Of a DNA stretch of 64,000 bases, positions 11,068-25,451 are shown piece by piece (the first letter of the stretch is position 1; each line of letters starts with the position of its first letter). A program made the position numbers and the translations under genes. This DNA is from Hippopus hippopus (Eukaryota > Mollusca > Bivalvia > Cardiida > Cardiidae): NCBI GenBank assembly GCA_946811185.2, contig OX328096.1, positions 65,246,845-65,310,844 on the forward strand, written 5' to 3'. The notes beneath the pieces were generated by a model. That model made no database searches and had not been told where the DNA came from. It saw only the letters and a program-made list of their open reading frames with translations.

Positions 11068-14000
11068 TCTCTCAAAAGCATGGGGGATTTCAATAAAGTA
11101 TGGGGGAACAAACTTAAAGTCTACAAAACGCATGGAACAGAACCAATCTCTTTTGTATTTATCAAACCCTCTCATTTCTATAGTACATGTACTGTATATT
11201 TACCCCAGTCTTTTTCCTAACTAACACAAAATCTAATTCTTATTTTGAAAGTCATAACTGTAATTAAAGTCAAAACGCTAGTCCCTACACTTTCATCAGT
11301 TAAGCTCACCTCTGCATCACACTGGCAGTGTCTTGTTTGTTGAATAACAGATTTTTCCGAAACTGATTATACATCTTCAATGCCACCCACTCTATGCGTA
11401 AAGAAATCAGTAGTTAGACGTTTTTGTCCATCTTAGAAAACAGAACTGTCATTATTGTCTGCCAGATCTATTTGTATGGGATTACAAGCAGCAGCAAAAA
11501 ATTATCAATTTTCCGAAATCAGTATTAATCGAAACTAATAAAGTAATATCAAAATAAATTCATCTTGACAGCTTTGTTATGTTTTTGGATGGAAAGGTAG
11601 TACTTTGCTCGTATTATTTTGATGAATAAGTGTTGGAGACATGTAATCAATAAATTTGAAATTGAGAAGACAAAAAAAAAGACAGAGTTTTTTTTTGTAA
11701 ATTTTAAAAATCTGTGAGTTAAGGAAAGAGACTTTTTTTTCATAAATTTTAAAAATCTGTGAGGTAAGGAGAGGGAAGTCACTCTTGATTCATAGGAATG
11801 ATCTGATACAGTTGTGCTGCCTGTGAAAGTGATTTTTACATCGACGTTCCAGCTTTAATAAGTGATCAAACACTAATTACCTGATCACTTTTTGTGCGTG
11901 ATTGTCGTGCACTGGTTTTGGAAATATGCATAAATGGTGAAAAACTCGTGCGATTCTCACAATCACTCGCTCTGGATCACAGCTAATCCAATGTGTATGT
12001 GCTGTTTTTGGTTCCTCCAACTTCAAAGTTACTTCCAACTTACTTTCAGATAGAGATCAACTTACTGACATCAGAAACATGGATGAATTTGCTTCTTGTT
12101 TGCAGTCTTTCCTTGAGCAAAATTGATAATAACACTTAAAGAACACTTCATAGGCTAACCACAATTTCTTTAGCTTTTGTAGATCAAGATCAGTATGCAT
12201 TCTTCAGACAACATAGATCAGGATCAAACTGCATAGAACATGCTTTCTGATATGTGCTTTACAGTGTCTGTTACTTTTTTAGCTCAGGATGAGCTATTGT
12301 GATCACTCACCGTCCGTCTGTTCACATTTTTTTGTTTACACTCTAGCATCTACAAATATTAACCAATCAGCACCAAACTTGGTCAAAATATATATGACCA
12401 TAAGATCTCGGATGAGTTTGTTTATGGGTCTAATCGGACCAGAAGAACTGGAGTTACATGCCCTTGAATTAGAAAAATTGCTATATTTGACTTTGTTTAC
12501 ACTCTAGCATCTACAAATATCAACCAATCAGCACCAAACTTGGTCAAAATATATATGACCATAAGATCTCAGATGAGTTTGGCTATGGGTCTAATCGGAC
12601 TAGAATGACTGGAGTTATTTGCCCTTGAATTAGAAAAATTGCCATATTTGACTTTGTTTACACTCTAGCATCTACAATTTTAAACCAATCAGCACCAAAC
12701 TTGGTCAAAATATATATGACCATAAGATCTCAGATGAGTTCTATAATGGGTACAATCAGACCAGAACAACTGGAGTTATTTTCCCTTGAATTAGAAAAAT
12801 TGCTATATTTGACTTTGTTTACACTCTAGCATCTACAAATATCAACCAATCAGCACCAAACTTGGTCAAAATATATATGACCATAAGATCTCGGATGAGT
12901 TTGGATGATCGGACCAGAACGACTGGAGTTATTTGCCCTTGAATTAGAAAGTTCTATAGAATAGTTCTTTGTCCGGAGCATAACTTTGTCATTTCCAGTC
13001 CTATTGACTTGAAACTTGGCATTTGTGTTTGTAGCAATAATACGGAGTGCAGTGTAAAAGAACCATCACTCTACCTCGTACTGTCTATGAATTTTTTCCC
13101 TTTGATCGCCATTTTTACAGCATTTTCTGCTTGTCTGGAATATAACTATGTCTTCTCTGGCCTGAACATCTTCAAATTAGGTATGCATGATTGTAGAAAA
13201 ATTACGGAGTGCAGTGCACAAGAACCATAACTCTTCCTAGCACGAATTTTGAGTTATTCCCCCTTTGATCTTCATTTTTATAGCATTTCTTGCTTGTCCG
13301 GAGCAAAACTGTGTCATCTTAAATAGGAATGACTTGAAATATGGTATGCTTATTTGTTGCAATATTTGGAAGTGCAGTGCACAAGAATTGTAACTCTACC
13401 TCGTGCTGTATGAGTTATTTCCCTTTCATTGCCATTTTTACAGCATTTAGTGCTTGTCAGGAATATAACTTTGTCATCTCAAGTCATAACGACTTCAAAC
13501 ATGGTGTGCAATTTTGTTGCAATATTACCTAGTACTGTGCGCAAGAACAATAACTCTACCTAGCACGGATTTCGAGTAATTCCACTTTGATCTTCATTTT
13601 TACAGTATTTCTTGCTTGTCCGGAACGGAACTTCGAATTCTCAAGTCAAATTGACTTGAGACTTGGTAAACATGTTTGTTGCATTACCTGCCCTTTGCAA
13701 TTATTATACCTCCTCGACAACTGGCGGTGGGTCTTCATTGTAGACCTTTACTGCTTAGTACTCAGGTGAGCGATATAGGACCATCATGGTCCTCTTGTTA
13801 AATACTTGAGTTAAAACAGCATTAAAATCAAATTGATTTGGTATGTTTTTCTGATTGAGAAAGTGTGTTTCAACTGTTTGGTGCTTTAATCCTTTACCAC
13901 AGATTTCCAAGGTATATCTGAGAAGAAAATGGGGTATGAAAACACAGTGGGAAGAGGAGAAAATAAAGTTAACCAGCATTTTCTCCTTTTTCGACAATGT

Positions 14001-17000
14001 TTTCTACCCTTTGAATGTCAAATTTCAAAATTTCATGTTTTAAGTAACATTAAATTTGTCATCTGCAAATGCTTTCAATTTGGACATGGCCAAAATTTTG
14101 TCATCTCGTATGGGGTTAATAGTCAATATTGGAATCCTGACTTTGGCCTTGGTGTGCGCCTTGATACAATAAATCATTCTCAATGTCTATACAGGAGCCT
14201 TAGCCAAGGTACTACAGCATCAAGACTGTCCCCAATATGCAGCATTTTGCCAGCTAGCTCAAGCAAGGTAGCTATATTATGAGGTTATTTAACATGTTTA
14301 GGTACAAGACTGAGGTCTTATTATTAGATGAGTACACTGTAGAACCAGCCCATATTTTGGACGATACAACAGCTTCATCCAAAATATAGACTGGTTCTGC
14401 AGTGTAGGAATCCAACTGAATTACCCAGTAAGTATTGTACCAAAGCATGTTATATGACCTCTTCTATTCACACTTACTCATTGAATTTGAAATAAATGAC
14501 AAATTTTCGGGCTGTTTGCCTGTTTCATTAAAAAAATATTTGAATCAAAACAGAAGAAGGTTTTAACCCTTTACCACACGGCAAAATTTAAGACCTATCC
14601 AAATTGAAAGCATTTGCAGACGACAATTTCATAGTGGCTCAAATGACGCAACTTTTCTTTGATAGGGTAGAAAACTTTGTGGGAAAAGGAGAAAATGCTG
14701 GTTACCAGCATTTTCTCCTTTTCCCACAATGTTTTGAAAAGGCCTCTTTTTTAGGGGCGTCAAAAGGCGTCATTGTGTGGTAATGGGTTAAGGGAATAGG
14801 TGAGCATGACAAAGGATCTCAGTAGACTATTCTTCCGAGCAATTATCAATATTCGGGACTCAAGCCTTGTTTTGAAAAATCCATATTCCTAGACTTGCCT
14901 TGTTTTGAAAAATTCATGCTCTAGACTTTACAGAGTTCAATATGGATTCAGATGCTTTGTACTCACACGGAAGTATTTAAGCGATTTAATTGAGAGTTAG
15001 ATTGTAAGTGTGAAATAAAACTTCTTATCGTACAACAAAATTTTTTACTTCTCCAAATTGGAAGCATTTGCAGATAACGTTTTGGATATGTCTTTAAGGT
15101 TTGACACATGTTTGACAAAGGGTACAAAACATTGTCGGAAAAGGAGAAAATGCTGGTTGCCAGCATTTCCTTCTCTTTACACAACGTTTTAAAACTGCTC
15201 TTCTTCAGGGTTTTCAAAACTTATGATTGTATGATAATAGGTTAACTTGTTTCTGTTCAGCTTATTTTGAGATATAATGAAGACATGCATTTCTATAAAC
15301 ACTTTACAACACAATGCCGACTTTTAACGACTTTGAGAATGAAGACTTATGAAAACATTGTGGGAAAAGGAGAAAATGCTGGTAACCAGCATTTTCTCCT
15401 TTTCCCACAATGTTTTCTTCCCTATCAGAGGCAACTTCCTCAATTTTAGCTACATTTCATTTGGTTCTGCATATGCTTTGGGTTTGGGCAGGTGTAAAAT
15501 TTTGATGTATGGTAAAGGGTTAACTTCTTACTCCTTGAAACAAATTTACAGCAGACAAAATGAAATCTTTTTTGTACTATAAATGTAATCAATTCAGATA
15601 CAGGTTGTAACAGGCAAAAACTGTTCCTTTTTTCTACAGAGATTTCAAAAGTTGGCTAGTACAAGTGAGTTACAATGGAATAAAAACCAGGACCGGTATT
15701 CGCCAACCATTCTTAAGAATGTTGTAAGTCTTACGCTCCAGACTTTCCTCGACTTGAAAGTAATGCAACTTCTTATTGGCCAGACCATTTGGTACAGCCA
15801 GTAAGAATTTGTGTTACATTCAAATATAGAAAATCTTGGAGCATAAGACAGAGAATGTTCTTAAGAACGGTTGTCAAATATGGACCCTGATTTTGGTATG
15901 ATAGGCTGAATGATTTTCTCTACCAAGTGTATGTATGTATGTATTATCAATACGTTTCAGATGTGAGCATACCCTCATTAATCCAGCGGGTGAAGCCCAG
16001 GCCTTGGTGGAAGCTGCCAGAGAGTTTATCAAAGCTGAAGTTGGGAATGTTGGGCTTAAATGTCCCAGTTTTCAGGAACATTTAACTGCTGCTATAAACT
16101 GTTACAGCCATGCTATCAGGGTATATGAAAAATAATTTACCCCTTAACTCTATACCAAAGAACAAAAGGACAGTAAATTATAGTGTTCCAAATTGAAAGC
16201 CTTTGCAGATGACAAATTGAATGTGGTTCAGTGATGGGGTTTGTCCCTGAAAGGGTGGAAAACAATGTGGGAAAAAGAAAAAATGCTGGTTTGGCATTTT
16301 CTCCTATTCTTACAGTGTTTTCCAAAGCCATCTCTGTTTGGGTTGTTAAAGCTTGGGGTTGTGTTGTACAGGCTTAACTCTGTACCAAACATTTATCTGC
16401 TTTTTAAGACCTTGAGGAAGAAAGCTCCTGGAAACATTGTGGGAAACAAGCATTTTCTCATCCTGAGGTCTTGCTCAGCAGTAAAGTGTAGGACTCATAA
16501 CCTGGAGGCCCTGGCTTCAAGCCTCACTAAAAGCACTGGGTCTTTTGTGGAAGTGTCCTTGAGCTAGACACTTCAGAGCTAACACCTTGTACTTGTGAAA
16601 TCCAGGACAAACATGAATATGTGAGCTGTTGCTGTGACATGACTGAAATAATGTTGAAAGACACATTAAACATTCAATCAGTCTCCTTATCCTATAATGT
16701 TTTCAGTCTATTGAAAGCCAAATCTCATATATGAGTTACATTTAGTTTGTTGTGTGTGATGGCTTTAATTTTGGATGAGTCTTAAAATTTTGTCATATTG
16801 TAAAGAGGAACGCACATCTTTAGTTGCTTTTGCAGGCCATGTAGATCAAGATCAGTCTGCACAGAATAACCATGTAGTCTGATCCCAGATCTACACATAC
16901 AGCTTTTATGTGATATAATTTGTGAAATGTAAACTAGTCAGGAAAACATACCGCTTAGGTCTTTCATCCAGACAAAAAAGACTCCTTTTGATTTAATTAG

Positions 17001-20000
17001 GTTTCATGGGAGTATCTTTTGAAAAAGCATTGCAGACTTGTACACTTATAGTAGTGTGATCAAGGAATCACATGAATAAGCAAGCTAGTGCCATGATGTA
17101 AGCACTGTATAACCCTTTTACAAAACAACAAACAGTTGACTCTACTGAAATGAAAGAAACTGCAGATGAATGCGAAATAGATACAAAATTGAACTATAGT
17201 TCTGTGATAGGATCCGATAGACAATACTTTGGGAGAAAGAAAAAATGCTGATTACCAGGATTACCTCCTTTACCCACAATATTTTCTAACGCCTTTTTTT
17301 CTCAGGCTCAGGATTGTTTGTAAAGGGTTAAAATTAACCGATAGCAAAATGTTTCCACCCAGATCAGCCTGCACATACTGACCTAGATTGATACTTTTTG
17401 CCAATGCATTAACCCTTTACCAAACAATCCCTGGTTTTTACGACCTTGAGATAGAAGCCTTTTGAAAACATTGTGGGAAAAGGAGAAAATGCTGGTAACC
17501 AGCATTTTCTCCTTTTCCCACAATGTTTTCTACCCTGCTTGAAACAAATTTCAATTTTTGAGTTAGGTTTATTTTGTCGTCTGCAAGTGCTTTCAATTTG
17601 GACCAGTCTAAAAGTTGTCGTTTGGGAAAGGGTTAAACAGAGTATGGCTCATTTTATTGTTTAACAGGTTCACATTGAAAACAAGAATACATCTCTTGCT
17701 GCTGGACTTTGTATGGAAGTTGGAACTACTGTACAGGTATGTCCTAGAGTCTTTACTCTTTACAACATCCAATATTTGAATGACCTTAAGGAAATATAAT
17801 TTTGGAAACATTATGAGAAAAAGAGAAAATGCTGAATACCAGTTTTTTCTCATTTTACAGAATTTTTTCCAGCCTTGTAAAAGAAGACGACATTATTTTT
17901 AGTCACATTTACTGGTGATTTGGTGTTTACACATGCTTTCAGTTTGGGACAAATCTAAAATTTTGTCTTCTGCTAAAGAGTGACCTAAATGACTTATTGC
18001 AGCATTTTGCAGATGACAAATGGAACTCAAATGATGGTATTTGTAAGGTTAGAGAACATTTTACAGGTTCATCACTGCATACTAGTATTACACAGTTTCT
18101 TCAAACTTGGAACAGATATTTGCAACAAAGTGTTTTCATTTTGAGACCAATAATACATGTGACTGTTACCTACTGAGCACCAGATATATGCATGTACATG
18201 TATTTATCACAGACGTCTTGTTTGTAGTGTTTGTGTGTAGGTTATTGATAATCAACTGGTTGCTTGTGATTTGAAAAATATGTCATGAGAATAGGGTGTA
18301 AAAGTGCTCAAGGTGAGCTTTTGTGATCATGCTGTGTTCGTTGTGCGTCATCTGTCACCCAGGTATCAACAATTACCTTGTATGCACTCTAAAGTCCCAC
18401 ATTTTCCGTCCAAACTCTTGAAACATGGTCAGATTGTGTGTCTTGATAATATCTCGTACAAATTCGAAATTGCGTCATGCCAGGGCAAAAAGTAGGACAC
18501 CAGGTAAAATCTTAGAAAAATCTTGGTGCACTATAGAGGCAAATATTGTGTATGATGAAAGGGACGTCTGCCCGGGTAGCACATTGGTTAGCGTACATGA
18601 TTGATGACCTGATGGTTGGGAGTTGGATACTAGGTTGAGGCAAACTTTCTTTCAGGTGATTTTTTGCCTCTCACCTCTGATGCAAGTGAGAAAAATACCG
18701 AGTGACTTGGAAAGAAAATTGTATCAGTACTGGTGTGAGAATGCCAGGCAACACTTGCGTAGGTGCACTGACTGCTGTGATATGACATGAGCTGTTAAAA
18801 CAGCGTTTAACTCCAGTACTCTCAATCAACCAATGAAATTGAAAGAAAAACTGCATGACAGGATAGATTTGTGATTTATAGCATGTGGAAAACTCAGATA
18901 CCAGCAATTTCTCCCTTTCCTTCAATGTTTTCAAAAGCATTTTCTTCTCTAAGGTCTTTATCAGTTTGGATTGTTTTGTAAAGTGTTAACTGTTACAGTT
19001 TCAAAATTTATCGAACTGATAAATCCCAGTATATCACAGTTAGGAACAGAATAAAACTTACTTGTTTATCATGATCAGAGACTGGGGAAGCCAGGTGAAG
19101 CAATGGCACACTTTCAGAGGGCAGCTGAACTACAGTCACAGGTAAAAATTTGTATCCTTAAGTCTCTACCACACAAGAAAACTTCAGACTCGTCCAAATT
19201 CAAAGCATTTGCAGACGACAGTTTAAATTTGGCTCAAATGGTGAAATTTCTCTTTGATATGGTAGAAAACATTGTGGAAGAATTTCTCTTTGATTGGGTA
19301 GAAAACATTGTGGGAAAAGGAGAAAATGCTGGTTACCAGTATTTTCTCCTTTTTCCACAATGTTTTCAAAAGGTCATTAAAACTCAGAATTACATGGTAA
19401 AGGATTATGTCTCTTGTTTGTACAGTTTGATGTGTTTATCCTGTGTTACCCAGGGTGGATGGGCATTTTGCCTTGGACGTTTTTGCCATGGATGTTTTGG
19501 CCAGCTAAAATTACAAAGTAGGATACATTGGCCATGGACGTTTCGGCCAGGACAATGTGGCCAGCTGAAAGTAGGATGTTTTCGATAAATGTTACTTTAA
19601 AGCAGAAAAATGCAATATATGTCCCACTTTGTACTTTCAGCTGGCCAAAATGTACTGGCCAAAACGTCAATAGCCAAAACATGATACATTTATTACCAAG
19701 TGGCAGTCTTCAGGCCTTGTAATCCAGAAGTTTGTCAGTTTCTATGCTAGCTCACCCACAACTCTTTTTGAGGAATCTTGTGTCATTCCTGTTTCACCCC
19801 TTGACATGATTTAGCATTGTTATTGTGAGAAAACATTCAATGGAGTGCAAAGAATATTGTGCAAAGTCCTCAAAAGAAATTTTGGGAATGCATAGACAGG
19901 TACACTGGCCACTGTAGCATAACCAAATTACTGGTGATAATTGTGTTACAAACCAGCCAAACAACAAAAAAGGCATTTTAACATATTGTATAAAATAGCG

Positions 20001-23000
20001 GTTTTTAATCGGTCGGCTTGAGCCAGACAATTAGAGAGACCACAAATTTCGGAAACCCATCTGCTGAGGGCAAACTGATCTAACTGCAACTCGTGACAGC
20101 TTTTACCTACAGTCTAATAACACTAATACTAGCTGTTGTGGCCTTATTACATTGAACTTTTAACCCTGACAAGGAATGGTGTCAGTGATAAAGCAACAAC
20201 TTATGAATGAAACAAGAGCGAATCCAGGAGTATCGGATTATATAAGCACACCTTGTGTTGAAAAGATGATAGGTCATTTGGCCTCGAGCAAGGATAAACT
20301 TGCAGTGAAACGGAATTTGTAAGGAAACATTGCTTTAAAAGAATTTGAAAATTTAGACTGTTTTGCTTTAGAGCAAACTGATGTACATGCTGGTGGTAAA
20401 AGCTGTTTAAAAAAGTAATCTGCCGTTGGTAGTTTAATGTAAACGAGGTGAAGCGTGTGAAGCAGTGTGGGACAAAGGATGTAGAGTTGTTTAAGAGTTA
20501 TTACCCTAGTGGAGAAGCCATTACGTAAACATCTTCAGAATGGTCTGGTTATCTCACGCTTTCAACCTTAGAAACCAGACTGTCCATTCACAATACTGAC
20601 CAGCATATATTTGATTATGCATCTTTCAGCTTAGGATGTATTAAACCTTGGGCTACTAAGCGCGAATTTATGACCTTTTCCGGACATTGTAGATCAAGAT
20701 CAGACTGTATACTACATGCTGTCTGATTTTGTATCTTTAATGTCCGACAAGAAGATATTTTTTCCAAAAAAAAATACCTTTGAAATAGTAAAGAACTGGG
20801 TTTTTACTGTCAGCTTGAAAGTTTCATTTCACTTATTTAGCAGGTTAAGGGTTAAATTGTTTTCATAGCCCCTCTTCCTCTCCCTAAAGCTACGGCTCTA
20901 GCATTTTACACGCTCACTAACATGTTTCTTTTTGATGACATTCTTAAGACTGGAATCAGTCTATTAACCGTTGGCCACACAATCTTGTCGGGCTTTAAAA
21001 ATGTAGTGGGAAAAACAGCATACATGTATTAGGCATGTTCTCTTTTTCCGCACAGGCTTTTTTCATCATTTGGAAGATTTTCAACATTTTGTCATGTGGT
21101 AGAGTTAAACAGAGCATTTTCTTAGATGGAAAAAAACCTGAAACTGCAACACAAAAAACTCACTTAACGTCATATTCTCCATGTCTGAATCAACTGACCA
21201 GGGAAAAAGCCTCTTCGGAGTGCGCAGATTCAGACCAGATTCAGACCAGACTGCACAGAACATGCAGTCACTCAAATTTTGGATCTGCTATTCCTGTTTC
21301 TTGAGATATCATAAACAAGACAGCAATGACCCTGCAATAATTAGGCTGCTTTTCCATGCTTATCAGATCTATTTCATTAATTGAGCGCTTTAGTGTAAAA
21401 CTCTCAGTAACACGTTTGTCTCATCCTCTCCATATTCCAGATTAAAAGCACAAAGGTTTACTGTAGTAATGCTCTTGCTCATTACAATGATTCAATACAA
21501 TGGCCTATGTTCTCCAGTGACATGTATAGTCGCTTTTGAAGACAATAAAAGATCAAGATCAGACTGTCCTTTGAATGCAATGCAGATCAGTATCACAGAC
21601 ATACATATTGAATATCTTAATTGTCTGTTTATGTATAATTCATATGAAAAAAAAAAACTCGACACTGAAATTGTAATGTTTGGATATTGTTTTTCTGACT
21701 ATAAAAGGCCATAACTGAGTGTTTTAACCAAACTTTCCCGTTTCTGATGACCCCGAGGAAGAAGGCTGTTAAAAACATCGTGGAAAAATGCAAATAACCG
21801 TCGTTTTCTCCTTTTCTCACAATGTTTTTTTTTCCATTTCAACGATTCAAATCATCATTAATTTGGTCTACATTTCATTCGTCATGTGCAAATGCTTTCG
21901 TTTTGGACAAGTCTAAAATTACATCATTTGGTAAAGGGTTGAGGGTTTGGTAGATACTACATGCTTTGAAAGTAATGTGGGAGAAATTGGCCAGCCGATG
22001 TTTTGGACAGAACAATATTGCCAAGGACAATTTAGCCAGCCCAAAAACGTACGGTAGGACAATTTGTCAAGATAAACGCGAGCAGCCAAAAGTAATCATT
22101 TTGATAGTCATAATACAGGCACATTCTATACGACTTATTCATCATATCCATCATTCAATATGGATATTATTGATAATATCTGACAATATGTTACAGTATA
22201 GTTTCAAAAGTTACATAAAAGAATACATGTATGTATATTTTCTTAATGTTTTTATAAAAGGTACTGTTATTCATGATGAGCGATATCTAAAGCTTGAAAA
22301 TCGGTATTACTGGTCAAAATAGTCACTTACATTCTACGTTTTATTGCTGTCGACTGGCAGACATATATCTTTAGCATTCCATTAAACTACTAATTTGTAA
22401 GGGACGGAGAGTTCCTACGTGACTCAGTTATAAAATGTTTATCCCATACATAGTTCAAACAACTGCCATTTGATTTGTGATTTCAAACCACTGTAGTTAT
22501 TCAGTGTCGACCGATTACAGTGCTGACAGCACTTTGATTTTTAGCGTTTGTCTGCTTTCAACCACTTACCAATAGAAGTCCATATATTCATTTTCTGTTT
22601 GCCTGAAGATCTAAATTATCAAAACTCAACATCAAGTTTGAATTAAAGCTAACTGCCCATTCCCAGATTTCTTAGTTTGTGTAGCATGATACTGATCTGC
22701 ATGTACATAAAAAACAACATGAAAACTAACTATCAGTTTGGAATTAAGCGCAACTGCCCATCTCCAGATTTCTTGATTTGTTCTGTGTGATATTGATTTA
22801 CTGATATTGATATTGACAGCAGAAACAACATGGGTTGTAAAGTTAATCTACAAAAGAAATGTGACTTTTTCAGCCATCACTAAGTAAATAAAATAAAAAA
22901 GCTAAACAATACAAGTTCAAGACTCTTTTTGCAAGAAATTATTACAAAATAGCAGACAGTGTTGATCACATGCTATGCAGCCTGATCTTGATGTACATTA

Positions 23001-25419
23001 TCTGCAAGAGCAACATAAGTCGTCCTTAGTACTCTAGTACTCAAAATCAGAGAAAATTCCAAAATTTAGCAACTTTTATCTTGTCAGCTGCAAACACTTT
23101 CAATTTTGACAGTCTAAAAATCTGGTGTTTATAAGGAGTTAAACCTTTATAACACAATACCAAATTTTAACAACCTGAAAATGGAAAGGTTTTGAAAACG
23201 TTGTGATAAAAGGAGAAAATGGTGGTTCTTTTACCTTTTGTTACACTCTTAAAAGAAAGATTCCGCTATTTGAGTCACATTAAATTGTCATCTGCAATGC
23301 TATCAATTTGGACCAGTTTAAAATTCTGTCGTTTTGTAAAGAGTTAATCATGTTACATTATATACTTTCCAGAGTCCCCTTGACTGCCTGTGTGCACTTG
23401 GAAATGTTGCATCTTGTAAGATAGAAACAAGTAAGTTTAGTTTGAAGTCTTTCCTTTTCACAATTTTTCACAAAATAGAAACCAGTGTAGATTCAGGATT
23501 AGACTGGTAGTTCTAGATTGTCAAAAAAAGAATGTAAAGTTGTACTTTGATTGATAGAAAAATCTTTCATAGCTTTTTTGTAAAAAGTATTTTCTCATAT
23601 TGCTCCACTTCTAAATCTAAAAACACTTCTTGTTATAAATCAATTTTCTGTATGTCAAAGGACCAGTGTACTACATGATTAAGTTGATTTTCATGCAAAA
23701 CAGATTTTATGGATTCATAAGAATATAATGACTTGCTTGGTATGATGAATCAAGGTGATGCATTAAACCCACTTTTGCCAGAGCATGACTCATATCATTT
23801 TTAACCATATACATATGAGCCATGCTCTGACAAAAGGGGGCTTAATGCATCTCCGTGATCCATGGTACCAAGCAAGCCATCACATACTTATGGATCCATG
23901 ACAGCCACATTTTTTTACCAACCGACTTAATCATGAGGTAGACTGGGCCCTGGATATACAGAAAATTGACCAATAGCGAAAAGTTTCAGCCCAGGTCAGC
24001 CTGCATGGACTGCGCAGGATGACCTGAGTCGATACTTTTCGCAGATGTATTAAGCCCCCTTTTCACAGAGCATGGCTCATACATTTTTGTTCATCTAGTT
24101 GGCCTCTGTTGCAAATGGTGTGTCAAATTTATGTATTGCCAGTTATGGAAAAATTATTTTTTTCACTCAATATTTGCCCATACTGCCCTGCTTCAAAAAC
24201 TGATTAATTACCTGTTAGTGTTTATTCTTTTTCATGTTTTGACTTATTTTGGAAAACATGAAAATCTACACCTGTACAAAAGGATTTGTTTTAGGAAAAA
24301 ACATGTGAATATAGTTTGATTGATTGCTATTTTGTTTGCTCATGTAGCTGTGTTCCAGACTACAAAATTTCAGACTGCTAATTTAAAAGAAGTTGCAGAG
24401 GACATATAAGACCTTGCCCAAATGATGAAATTTGGCTTTGAAGGGGTAGATAACCCTGTGAGTAATGGAGAAAATGCTGGCTACCAGCATTTTCTCCTTT
24501 TCCCTTATTGTTTTAAAAAGTTTCTTTCCTCAGGGTCGCTAAAACATGGTTTGGTAAATGGTTACACTACTTACCACACAACAAAATGATGCAATTTCTC
24601 TTTGATAGGGCAGAATACACTGTTGGTAAAGGAGAAAATGCTTGTAAGCAGCATTTTCTCCTTTTCCCACAATGTTTTGTCAAGAGCTTTCGTTCTCAGT
24701 GTCCAAAACACTCAGGATTGTGTGGTAAAGAGTTCATTGATGCCTTTATTTCAGGGGACTATGATGGGGCATTAGGTGTGTTTACAGAGATGGCATATTT
24801 GGCACAAGAGAGGGGAGGTAAGAGTTAAACGTTATTTTTAGTCCCCTACCGGCGAAGCCGAAGGGGACTTTAGGTTTGCACTCCGTCCGTCTGTCTGTCA
24901 TTCTGTCCCTCTTCCTCTGGCAAATCAGTTTTCCGGACTTTTTTTCTAAACACTGGCAGATATTGAGCTGATTTTTGGTGTGCAAGTCAACCACCATGAG
25001 TTACAGATCAAGTTCGAGTTTTGTTCCGGTCCACTGATTTTTGACAAAATTATGGGCCTTGGACTTCGAAATTTTCACACAAAAAAAAAACAATACAGTT
25101 TTCCGGACTTTTCGTCTAAACGCTGTCAGATATTGAGCTGATTTTCGGTGTGTAAGTCAACCACCATGACTTACAGATCAAGTCTGAGTTGTGTTCCGGT
25201 CCACTGATTTTTGACGAAATTACGGGCCTTGGACTTAGAAAATTTCACTGAAAAAATAGTTATCCCAACTTTTTTTCTAAACGCTGGCAGATATTGAGCT
25301 GTGTTTTGGTATGTGAATTTACCACCATTGCATGCACACCCATATATGATCAAGTTCGAGTTTCGTTCCAGCCCACTGATTTTTGACGAAATTACGGGCC
25401 TTGAAAATTTGCTTTTACG

Positions 25420-25451
<32 letters not shown>

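Noticed and set aside
10906..11224. Overlapping frames rich in Ser-Leu or Arg-Glu
   Set aside because: They translate the CT microsatellite inside an F8A intron.
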